The notes beneath the pieces were generated by a model. The model saw only the letters and a list, made by a program, of their open reading frames with translations. It was not told where the DNA came from and did no database searches. From Planctomycetota bacterium (lineage in GTDB: Bacteria; Planctomycetota; Planctomycetia; Planctomycetales; Planctomycetaceae): 40,579 nucleotides of DNA. The stretch lies in the NCBI GenBank assembly GCA_019347905.1, contig JAHWKJ010000002.1:1-40579 (forward strand). The letters run 5' to 3'. The translations under genes were made by a program, and so were the position numbers. Every line of letters begins with the position of its first letter. Position 1 is the stretch's first letter. Shown one piece after another: positions 1 to 7,465 of this stretch.

Positions 1-986
1 ACGCCAAAGAAGGCGACCATCCAGGGCATCGTTCGCCAGCGGGCCGGGCTGCCCATGTAGCCCATCAGAAACTCGAACGTGTAGGAGATCGCGCCGAGGC
101 CCGCGTCCGAAATCGGCCACATGTGCGACATGTTCGAGTTCAGCACCTTCTCCGTGCCGGTCGAGAAGCCGAAGAACGGGTCCCACACCTTCGTAATGTA
201 GCCGAGCTGAAACGCCGCCAGGTATCGTGAGACGATGAAACCGGCGAAGCCGGTGAGGATCATGATCCAGCGCTGCGGCCAGCTCGAGGGGTTGTAACTC
301 CAGCCGGGCGGCGTCTCCGGCCCCATCTGCATGTACATGATCATGTTGGGCATGCCGGGGATGAGGATCGCCAGGGCGATCACCATTGCCCCGACTGCCG
401 TGTCGTTCACATACGCCGCCGCCGTCGGGCACCAGAACAGGACCGGCGCAAACGTGAGCCAGATGCCTGCGCCGCAGCAGGCCCACAGGCTCCTGGGCCG
501 ATTGGGCGTGAGCGACCGCCAGCCGAACACGACCAGCACGAGGCCGGCGGCGATGTCGCTCGCGGTCATCAGCCATGCACGCAGCTCACCAAGCTGGTTG
601 TCCTTGCCAAACCACCACGGTCCGCGCTCCCCCTGGCTGACATCCACCCACAACTCGGGATTCAGATGCCCGAATGTGAACGGAGAAAGCAGCGTCCACA
701 CGCCCAGCAGCGGCAGCGTCCAGTAGATCCACAGCGTGTGCTTGTGGTGCATGCGGAGCATCTGCAGGCGGTCTTCGCGGCTCATGTGATGGCCGTGACC
801 GCCGCCGTGCTCGTGCTCGTGTTCGTCGTGCCCGCCGTTATGTTCGTGGTCGTGGGACTCGTGATCGTCGTGATCGGATGCGCCGCCATGCGCGGACGCC
901 TGCTGCTCGGCCATGGGGCGCGTTACGCCGCGCGATCCCATGCCGCCCTGTTGGTGCCCGCGTTCGGATTCGTGCTCGCCTGTCAT
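1..986 (-). CDS. SPW-repeat / vitamin K epoxide reductase-like membrane protein, truncated by window edge, His-rich N-terminus
   Basis: Manual minus-strand translation from ATG at 986 is open to base 1: MTGEHESERGHQQGG...HMSREDRLQMLRMHHKHTLWIYWTLPLLGVWTLLSPFTFGHLNPELWVD...NPSSWPQRWIMILTGFAGFIVSRYLAAFQLGYI...GYMGSPARWRTMPWMVAFFG. Not in ORF track because the stop lies outside the window. Confidence 0.7.
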   Translation of the reverse strand, partial: MTGEHESERGHQQGGMGSRGVTRPMAEQQASAHGGASDHDDHESHDHEHNGGHDEHEHEHGGGHGHHMSREDRLQMLRMHHKHTLWIYWTLPLLGVWTLLSPFTFGHLNPELWVDVSQGERGPWWFGKDNQLGELRAWLMTASDIAAGLVLVVFGWRSLTPNRPRSLWACCGAGIWLTFAPVLFWCPTAAAYVNDTAVGAMVIALAILIPGMPNMIMYMQMGPETPPGWSYNPSSWPQRWIMILTGFAGFIVSRYLAAFQLGYITKVWDPFFGFSTGTEKVLNSNMSHMWPISDAGLGAISYTFEFLMGYMGSPARWRTMPWMVAFFG

Positions 987-1133
987 GATGATGCGCTGGG
1001 CGCACAGCTCGGCAGATTCGCCAGCGCGCCCAGCGGCTGGGAAAACGCTACCGCACTCGGTCGTCAGGCGGCATCGGTGCGGCTGAGATCCGCCGGCAGG
1101 GGAGATCCCCCGGTCCAGCGGCGCGTTTAGCCG

Positions 1134-1340
1134 CAATACCGTTCAATTAGTCCGAAGTCGCAGAGCCAGTTGGGGTTGGGTGGCACTGGCAGCTTGCCTG
1201 CCAGTGTCGAGTGTTTCTCACGCGAACAGCACGTCACGGAGCTTTCGAACACGTCAGGACGGCTCGCACGGGATGGCGAGCATCCCGTGGCACCCAAAAC
1301 CACGGCGAGTCCACGAGTTACAGCTAATTGAACGGTATTG
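1134..1340. mobile_element. MITE-like element: 17-bp perfect terminal inverted repeats CAATACCGTTCAATTAG/CTAATTGAACGGTATTG, flanked by 10-bp direct repeats CGTTTAGCCG
   Basis: TIRs at 1134-1150 and 1324-1340; direct repeats at 1124-1133 and 1341-1350; internal hairpins CACTGGCAG-CTTGC-CTGCCAGTG and CGGGATG-GCGAG-CATCCCG; no coding capacity. Confidence 0.7.
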
Positions 1341-1487
1341 CGTTTAGCCGCGACTCGCCAGAGGAGCGCTCGTCTGGAACGGGGTCAGACCCCTTTGCGG
1401 CCGAGCGATGGCGAATACGGAAGGCCCGGTGAGCCGCAAAGGGGTCTGACCCTTCGATGCAGCGCTCCTCTGTCGAGTCGCGGCTCA
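1341..1487. repeat. Large imperfect palindrome with 19-bp perfect inner arms
   Basis: GGGTCAGACCCCTTTGCGG (1382-1400) pairs with CCGCAAAGGGGTCTGACCC (1434-1452). Outer arms CGTTTAGCCGCGACTCGCCAGAGGAGCGCT / AGCGCTCCTCTGTCGAGTCGCGGCTCAACG also pair with few mismatches. Confidence 0.85.
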
Positions 1488-1528
1488 ACGCCGCCGCGCT
1501 TACAATGGCCGCCGGAGGTCATCGGTCG

Positions 1529-1948
1529 ATGAACTGGTTTCAAACCGAAATCCGCCTGCCGGAGCACCGTCGCGGGGTGCACGACGTCACGCGGCACGTG
1601 GTCGAGGGAATGCCGCAACTCGTGCGGGTGCGCGTGGGGCTGTTGCACGTGTTCATCTGCCACACGTCGGCGTCGCTGACGATCAACGAGAACGCCGATC
1701 CCGACGTGCCGCGCGACCTCGCGTCGTCGCTCGACGCGCTTGCGCCGGAAGACTTTCCCTACCGGCACACGTGCGAAGGCCCGGACGACATGCCGGCCCA
1801 CGTGAAGGCGATGCTCACGGGCACTTCGCTGTCGATCCCCGTCGCGGGCGGCCGGCTGTGCCTGGGCACATGGCAGGGCATCTTCCTCTGCGAACACCGC
1901 AACCGCGGGGGGCAGCGACGACTGGTGCTCACGCTGCAGGGCGAGTAG
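1529..1948 (+). CDS. YjbQ family protein (UPF0047, secondary thiamine-phosphate synthase-like)
   Basis: MNWFQTEIRLPEHRRGVHDVTRHV...HVFICHTSASLTINENADPDVPRDL...GTWQGIFLCEHRNRGGQRRLVLTLQGE; the HTSASLTINENADPDV signature is typical. Confidence 0.93.
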   Translation: MNWFQTEIRLPEHRRGVHDVTRHVVEGMPQLVRVRVGLLHVFICHTSASLTINENADPDVPRDLASSLDALAPEDFPYRHTCEGPDDMPAHVKAMLTGTSLSIPVAGGRLCLGTWQGIFLCEHRNRGGQRRLVLTLQGE

Positions 1949-1961
1949 GCTGATAGCTCAC

Positions 1962-2038
1962 AGCTTTCAGCGGTCAGCGATCAGCCAGAGAATGCCGACT
2001 CCTCTTGCTGAAAGCTGACGGCTGACCGCTGATAGCTC
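1962..2038. repeat. Inverted repeat of AGCTTTCAGCGGTCAGC words between two convergent genes
   Basis: Left arm AGCTTTCAGCGGTCAGCGATCAGC; reverse complement of the right arm contains AGCTATCAGCGGTCAGCCGTCAGCTTTCAGC. Confidence 0.75.
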
Positions 2039-3002
2039 ACGCGATCACCAGCCCCGCGTCGATCTCGATCGAGGTGCGGAACTCTTCGCCCGGCGGCAGC
2101 TTCCGCCAGCCCGTTTCGATGCCGCGCGCCAGCAGGTTGACCGCGTCCGTCAGACACGTGTACGGCTCGATGCACACGGCCGGGCGGTCCGGCGGCGTAT
2201 AGACCACGGCGTGCTCGAACACCCGCGAAAAACGCTGCGAGACCTGCAGGCCGGCCTCCTCGTCGATGATCGCGCACTGCACGAGGTCGCCGACGTTCTC
2301 CAGGTCGGTCAGCACGTCGTCGAGCTTCACCGTGTCGAAGTACTCGCCCTCGCGCAGATCGGTGCCTTCGGAAACGCTCTGCCGCTCGCCCGTCGGCAGG
2401 CACTTCTCCAACACCCACTTTTCGGCGGCCGGCACCTGAATCAAACAGCGGCCCGGGGAACTTGCCGCGGCCAGCGGCAGGCGGAAATAGGGGTGCGTGC
2501 CGAAGCCCCAGGGCAGCGCGTTCTCGTCAGGATTGGCGATCCGCACATCGGCCCGCAGGCACGGCCCCCTGAGCGAGTAGCGCACTTCGATCACGAAATC
2601 CGCCGGCCACAGGTCGCGGCGATTCGGCGCCTCGCGGCTCAACTGGAACTCGCCAACGGCGTACGCATCGCCTGCGTCCGTCACTCGCCACGGTCGGTCG
2701 AGACAAAAGCCGTGAATCGCATTGCCGTCGGGATCGAAGCCGACCTGTCCCGGCTGCATCTCGTACGCGCGGCCTTCCCACTCGTAGCGTCCGCCGCGAA
2801 TGCGGTTGGGAAACGGGAACAACAGTGGAATGCCGTGATGGCTGGGCTTGCCCTCTCCTTCCGCGAAACTCGCCGCGGCGTCGAGCACGTCAACGCTCCG
2901 GTCGTTAACCACCGCCTTGAACTCGAAGCAGTTGAAGCCAACCGCGGGCAGAATGCGGGCGGTCGAGCCGGTGCTGGGATCGGTGAGGGTGAGCGTTTCC
3001 AT
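2037..3002 (-). CDS. Aldose 1-epimerase family protein
   Basis: METLTLTDPSTGSTARILPAVGFNCFEFKAVV...HGIPLLFPFPNRIRGGRYEWEGRAYEM...NAIHGFCLDRPW...WGFGTHPYFRLP...VCIEPYTCLTDAVNLLARGIETGWRKLPPGEEFRTSIEI. Confidence 0.92.
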   Translation of the reverse strand: METLTLTDPSTGSTARILPAVGFNCFEFKAVVNDRSVDVLDAAASFAEGEGKPSHHGIPLLFPFPNRIRGGRYEWEGRAYEMQPGQVGFDPDGNAIHGFCLDRPWRVTDAGDAYAVGEFQLSREAPNRRDLWPADFVIEVRYSLRGPCLRADVRIANPDENALPWGFGTHPYFRLPLAAASSPGRCLIQVPAAEKWVLEKCLPTGERQSVSEGTDLREGEYFDTVKLDDVLTDLENVGDLVQCAIIDEEAGLQVSQRFSRVFEHAVVYTPPDRPAVCIEPYTCLTDAVNLLARGIETGWRKLPPGEEFRTSIEIDAGLVIA

Positions 3003-3037
3003 GGGGTGCGTCCGTGGGTGCAGGACTGCCGAGCGAA

Positions 3038-3367
3038 TCAGTGAAGCGTCGTCACCGGATCTTCAAACTCCTGATTGGCCAGCGACGCCTCTGTCTCGTC
3101 CGGACTGAGGAGAATCAGCACGGTGATGTCGGAGATGATCTCCGCAGGGAGTGAGTCCAGCAGCGACCAGATTTCCGGCTCGCGGTCCACCCAGTCGACG
3201 CCCTGGAAATCGGGGTCGATGACGCGGATCCCGATGGAGACCGGCCCGCGGCGCCGCACGTCGATCCGCGCCTGTGGATGGGATTGGCGATATGCCTCCA
3301 GCACGTTCTCGATCATCGCAACGGACTCATCCGCCTGCGACGTGCCATTGCCGAGTTTGTCGTTCAT
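3038..3367 (-). CDS. Small conserved-looking protein, putative partner of the upstream HEPN-like remnant
   Basis: MNDKLGNGTSQADESVAMIENVLEAYRQSHPQARIDVRRRGPVSIGIRVIDPDFQGVDWVDREPEIWSLLDSLPAEIISDITVLILLSPDE...; start overlaps the upstream stop (ATGA). Confidence 0.65.
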   Translation of the reverse strand: MNDKLGNGTSQADESVAMIENVLEAYRQSHPQARIDVRRRGPVSIGIRVIDPDFQGVDWVDREPEIWSLLDSLPAEIISDITVLILLSPDETEASLANQEFEDPVTTLH

Positions 3368-3570
3368 AGTCTTCCCTCCGCCCACTGCAGAATCGACTCC
3401 ACCGCGTCGAGGAAGGCTTTCGCGTCGCGCTTCCTGACTGTTCGCGCTCCTCGGAAGTCCCGCAGCAACCTCTCCTGGTCAGATCGAGGAACGGATGCGA
3501 GCAGCAGTGCTTTCAGTATACACTCCACGCTGTAACCGCCCAGATAAACTGCCGCCGTCGTTCGGCCGAG
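3364..3570 (-). pseudogene. HEPN-domain-like gene remnant (no N-terminus, shortened middle)
   Basis: Open frame LGRTTAAVYLGGYSVECILKALLLASVPRSDQERLLRDFRGARTVRKRDAKAFLDAVESILQWAEGRL*; YLGGYSVECILKALLL is HEPN-like. In-frame TGA at 3571-3573 and no ATG downstream of it. Confidence 0.55.
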
Positions 3571-3573
3571 TCA

Positions 3574-4596
3574 TTGATGCCCACCGCGCTTGAAACCGCC
3601 ATCTCGGATGTCGTCGCCGGCCGGGAGTTGTCGGCCGAGGCGATGCGCGCCGCCATCGGTGAGATCATGGACGGCGGGGCCGAGCCGCTCTCCGTCGCGG
3701 CGCTGTTGACGGCTCTGGCCGTGCGGGGAGAGACGGTGGCGGAGGTTGCAGGGGCCGCGCGGGCCATGGCCGAACGTGCCGTCGCGATCCGGCCGCAGCG
3801 CAGGGGGCTGCTGGACACGTGCGGCACCGGCGGCACACATCTCAACACGTTTAACATCAGCACGGCCGCCGCCCTGGTGGCCGCTGCGGCGGGTGTGCCG
3901 GTGGCCAAGCACGGCAACCGGGCGGCGACCAGCTCCAGCGGCTCGGCCGACGTGCTGGAAGCGCTGGGCGTCAACATCGAGCTGGAGCCGGCCCGCGTCG
4001 CCGAGTGCATCGACGCGGTCGGCATCGGCTTCTGCTATGCGCGGCTGTGCCACGGCGCGATGAAGCACGTCGCCCCGGTGCGTTCGAAGCTCCCCTTCCG
4101 CACCATCTTCAACCTGCTGGGACCGCTGACGAACCCGGCCGGCGCGCAGTTTCAGCTTCTGGGAACGGGGCGACCCGAGACCGCCCGCAAGCTGGCCGGC
4201 GTACTCGCGCAGCTTGGCCGACAGCGGGCGCTGGTGGTCTGCGGAGACGGGCAGCTCGACGAGGTCAGCCTGTGGGGCGAGACGCTCGTGTTCGAGATCG
4301 TCGGAGGCGACGTCCGCGAGTTTGTATGGACGAATGCAGGTTTCGGTCTGCCGGAGTGCCGCGTGGAAGACCTGCAGGTGGGCTCGGCCGCCGAGAGTGC
4401 GACCATCATTCGCGCCGTCTTCGCCGGAACACCGGGACCGCGTCGCGACATGGTGATTGCGAACGCGGCCGCCGCGTTGTTAGCGGCCGGCGCTGAAACC
4501 GCTCCGCCGGACGCCGCACGCCGCGCGGCCGAGAGCATCGATTCCGGCGCCGCCGCCGAGACGCTGCGCCGCCTGATCGAATGGACGAACGCGTAG
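3574..4596 (+). CDS. trpD: Anthranilate phosphoribosyltransferase
   Basis: LLDTCGTGGTHLNTFNISTAAALVAAAAGVPVAKHGNRAATSSSGSADVLEALGV...FCYARLCHGAMKHVAPVRSKLPFRTIFNLLGPLTNPAGAQFQLLG; canonical motifs. Confidence 0.98.
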   Translation: MMPTALETAISDVVAGRELSAEAMRAAIGEIMDGGAEPLSVAALLTALAVRGETVAEVAGAARAMAERAVAIRPQRRGLLDTCGTGGTHLNTFNISTAAALVAAAAGVPVAKHGNRAATSSSGSADVLEALGVNIELEPARVAECIDAVGIGFCYARLCHGAMKHVAPVRSKLPFRTIFNLLGPLTNPAGAQFQLLGTGRPETARKLAGVLAQLGRQRALVVCGDGQLDEVSLWGETLVFEIVGGDVREFVWTNAGFGLPECRVEDLQVGSAAESATIIRAVFAGTPGPRRDMVIANAAAALLAAGAETAPPDAARRAAESIDSGAAAETLRRLIEWTNA

Positions 4597-4611
4597 TCGG
4601 TGCCGAGCCAG

Positions 4612-4658
4612 GGGGTCAGACCCCTTTGCGGACGAGCGCATCGTTTTCGTCTGACCCC
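4612..4658. repeat. GGGGTCAGAC...GTCTGACCCC inverted repeat downstream of trpD, related to the 1381-1452 arms
   Basis: GGGGTCAGAC 4612-4621 and GTCTGACCCC 4649-4658; shares GGGGTCAGACCCCTTTGCGG with 1381-1400. Confidence 0.8.
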
Positions 4659-4797
4659 TTGCCCCTCAGGAAATCCCGCGGGCGCGCTCCGCAGCGTTGA
4701 ACCGCGCGGCCAATAGGCCATAATGGCCAGTCGCGGCGGGAGGGAGCGTGCGGCAGTTCTCAATTCACCCGGTTCTATTCACGCAGGGAGAAACGAC

Positions 4798-5886
4798 ATG
4801 TTGAAAGCGATCTGTGCTCTGAGTGTGGCCTTCGCACTCATCGCGTCGGCCGATGCCGGCGTCAAGACGGGACTGAAGACTGGCACGCCCGACATCCAGC
4901 AGGCGGGGCCGCTCGCCTTCGGACCGGACGGGATCCTGTTCATCGGCGATCCGCAGTCGGCGGCTGTGTTCGCCGTCGCGACCAAAGACAAGGGGGCGAA
5001 GTCCCCGGCGCCCGTTCACGTCGAGAACGTGGACGAAAAGCTGGCCGAGCTGCTCGGCACCGAAGCGGCCGAAATTCAGATCAACGACCTCGCGGTCAAC
5101 CCGGCCACGGGCAATGTGTTCCTCTCGGTTTCGCGCGGCCGCGGTCCGGAGGCGAAGGCAGCCATCATGAAAGTCGACGGCAGCGGGGAAATCTCGCAGC
5201 TCGAACTCAAGAATGTCGAGTTCGCCAAGGCGGAACTGCCCGATGCTCCGGCGGCGGATGCCCAGGACCGCCGCGGCCGGAACCTGCGCACGCAGTCGAT
5301 TACCGACATCCAGTTCATCGACGGCTACGTCTACCTCGCCGGCCTGTCGAACGAAGAGTTCGCTTCGAAGCTGCGGGCGATCGCGTTTCCGTTCGAGGAT
5401 CCCGAGCGCGGCACGAGCGTCGAAATCTTCCACGGCGCCCACGGCCAGTTCGAGACCCGCTCGCCGGTCCGCACGTTTACCAACTACGAGATCGAAGGCA
5501 ACGCGTACCTGCTGGGGGCCTACACCTGCACGCCGCTGGTGAAGTTCCCGCTGGCCGAGCTGAAGCCCGGTAAGAAGATCCGCGGCACCACCGTCGCCGA
5601 GCTGGGCAACCGCAACAACCCGCTGGATATGATCGTGTACCAGCAGGGCGGGAAGGATTACCTGTTGATCGCCAACTCCCGCCGCGGCGTGATGAAGGTC
5701 ACGACCGAAGGCCTCGCCGACGCGGAGGGCATCGAGGAGAAGATTCCCAATACGGCGGGCCTCACCTACGAGACCGTCGAAAATCTGAAGGACGTGACGC
5801 AGCTCGACAAGCTGAACGAAAAGAGCGCCGTGATCCTGGTCTCGAATGGCGAGGGCGCGCATCTGAAGACGATCGCGCTGCCTTAG
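4798..5886 (+). CDS. Secreted hypothetical protein with signal peptide
   Basis: MLKAICALSVAFALIASADAGVKTGLKTGTPDIQQAGPLAFGPDGILFIGDPQSAAVFAVATKD...; beta-propeller-like feel; upstream AGGGAGAAA. Confidence 0.8.
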   Translation: MLKAICALSVAFALIASADAGVKTGLKTGTPDIQQAGPLAFGPDGILFIGDPQSAAVFAVATKDKGAKSPAPVHVENVDEKLAELLGTEAAEIQINDLAVNPATGNVFLSVSRGRGPEAKAAIMKVDGSGEISQLELKNVEFAKAELPDAPAADAQDRRGRNLRTQSITDIQFIDGYVYLAGLSNEEFASKLRAIAFPFEDPERGTSVEIFHGAHGQFETRSPVRTFTNYEIEGNAYLLGAYTCTPLVKFPLAELKPGKKIRGTTVAELGNRNNPLDMIVYQQGGKDYLLIANSRRGVMKVTTEGLADAEGIEEKIPNTAGLTYETVENLKDVTQLDKLNEKSAVILVSNGEGAHLKTIALP

Positions 5887-5921
5887 TCGAATGGGAGCGA
5901 GCGCAAACTCGCGACTGCGGA

Positions 5922-5980
5922 AGCAAGCAGGCTGCTTGCTCTACGGAGTGAGGCACGGGTGAGCTGCTCGCCCGTGCCTC
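5922..5980. repeat. Two adjacent hairpins: AGCAAGCAG-G-CTGCTTGCT and GAGGCACGGG-N11-CCCGTGCCTC
   Basis: Perfect arms at 5922-5930/5932-5940 and 5950-5959/5971-5980, intergenic. Confidence 0.75.
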
Positions 5981-6001
5981 GCCGCTTGGGAGGTTTCCGA
6001 G

Positions 6002-7225
6002 ATGAACGCTCGCGGCGAGAAGCCTTCGTGGATGTTGCTGCTGTTTGTGGCCGGCGTGGCGACGGCGGCGCATGGTCTGCTGGTGTCGCCGGGGCCGCGG
6101 GTTTCCGCGTCCGACGCCGACAAGCCGGCGGGGCCGCGGCTCCGTCATGTCCTGGCGGATGAATCCTCTGAATTGTCTCGCGTCGAGCTCGCGGGACTGC
6201 CGGCGGAAGCCATCGAGGCGCTGCGGAACGCGAAGCTGTCGTCCGATCAGTGGCGGCGGCTGTTTTCCGTCACGATCGACGGCCGCAAGTCGCCGCTGTC
6301 GATGCTGGGCGACTATTCGATTGCCGAGGGCAACGTTCGCTTCTTGCCCCGCTTTCCGCTCAAGGCGGGCGCGCAGTACCGCGCGACATTCGATTCGTCG
6401 CAGGTCGACATCGCGGGACTGGCGGACGTCTCGCCGCTCGAACTGGAGTTCAAGACGCCCGCCCTGCCGGAGGCGCCGCCGACCCGCATCGCCGCCGTCT
6501 ATCCCACGGGCGACGTGCAGCCGGAGAACCTGCTCAAGTTCTACATCCATTTCTCGGCACCCATGACGTCGGGCCAGGCGTACCGCAACGTGCGGCTCCT
6601 GGACAGCGAGGGCCGCGAGGTCGTTTTTCCGTTTCTCGAACTGGGCGAAGAGCTGTGGGATCCGTCATTTCAGCGGTTCACGCTGTTCTTCGATCCCGGC
6701 CGCATCAAACGCGGCCTGAAGCCGCGCGAGTTGTTCGGCCCCGCGCTGATTGAAGGCGGGAAGTACACGTTCGAGGTCGAGGCGGCGTGGGAAGACGCCC
6801 GCGGCCGTCCGCTGAAGGAGTCATTCAAGAAGACGTTCAAGGTCGCCGCGCCCGACGACCGCCAGCCCGACCACCGCCGCTGGAAGCTTTTAACCCCTGC
6901 CGCCGGAACGACGCAGCCGCTGGCTGTCATTTTCGAGGAACCGCTGGACCACGCCATGCTGCAGCGGGTGCTGAAAGTCGTGGACGCGGGCGACGCGAAA
7001 ATCGCGGGCACAATTGAAGTCGACCGCGGCGAAACCCGCTGGCAATTCCGCCCCGACCATTCCTGGCAGCCCGGCCGCTACCGTCTGATCGCCGACAACA
7101 CGTTGGAAGACCGCGCCGGCAACAGCCTGGGACGGCCCTTTGAGGTCGACATCCAGCATCCGATCACGCGCAAGGTCGAGAAGACGCACGTCGCGATGCC
7201 CTTCGACGTCCGCCCGGCAGAGTGA
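6002..7225 (+). CDS. Secreted or anchored protein with SbsA-type Ig-like domains
   Basis: N-terminal hydrophobic segment; TRIAAVYPTGDVQPENLLKFYIHFSAPMTSGQAYRNVRLLDSEGREV... and RYRLIADNTLEDRAGNSLGRPFEVD pattern. Confidence 0.75.
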   Translation: MNARGEKPSWMLLLFVAGVATAAHGLLVSPGPRVSASDADKPAGPRLRHVLADESSELSRVELAGLPAEAIEALRNAKLSSDQWRRLFSVTIDGRKSPLSMLGDYSIAEGNVRFLPRFPLKAGAQYRATFDSSQVDIAGLADVSPLELEFKTPALPEAPPTRIAAVYPTGDVQPENLLKFYIHFSAPMTSGQAYRNVRLLDSEGREVVFPFLELGEELWDPSFQRFTLFFDPGRIKRGLKPRELFGPALIEGGKYTFEVEAAWEDARGRPLKESFKKTFKVAAPDDRQPDHRRWKLLTPAAGTTQPLAVIFEEPLDHAMLQRVLKVVDAGDAKIAGTIEVDRGETRWQFRPDHSWQPGRYRLIADNTLEDRAGNSLGRPFEVDIQHPITRKVEKTHVAMPFDVRPAE

Positions 7226-7278
7226 CGCGGCCGTTCGCTATCGGGGTTCGATTGGCCGTCGCATCCGCCGCGCCGCTG

Positions 7279-7352
7279 AGGATGGAGGATGGAAGATGGA
7301 GGATGGCCGGACGAGGTCGATGTCTCAATCGCCATCCTCCATCCTCCATTCT
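7279..7352. repeat. Inverted repeat of GGATGGA words
   Basis: Left AGGATGGAGGATGGAAGATGGAGGATGGC, right GCCATCCTCCATCCTCCATTCTC (from 7331). Confidence 0.8.
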
Positions 7353-7465
7353 CACTCCCCCACCCGAAGCGACTTCCCGCCAACCTTGTGTTTCCCGCCG
7401 CCCGCAATTCTGGATATGATGGATGGCGGACACGGTTTCGATTGGCGGGTGCAACGAGCTGTCTC

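Noticed and set aside
331-1130. Plus-strand ORFs 331..726 and 666..1130
   Set aside because: Opposite the edge-truncated membrane protein gene on the minus strand, which has coherent TM pattern.
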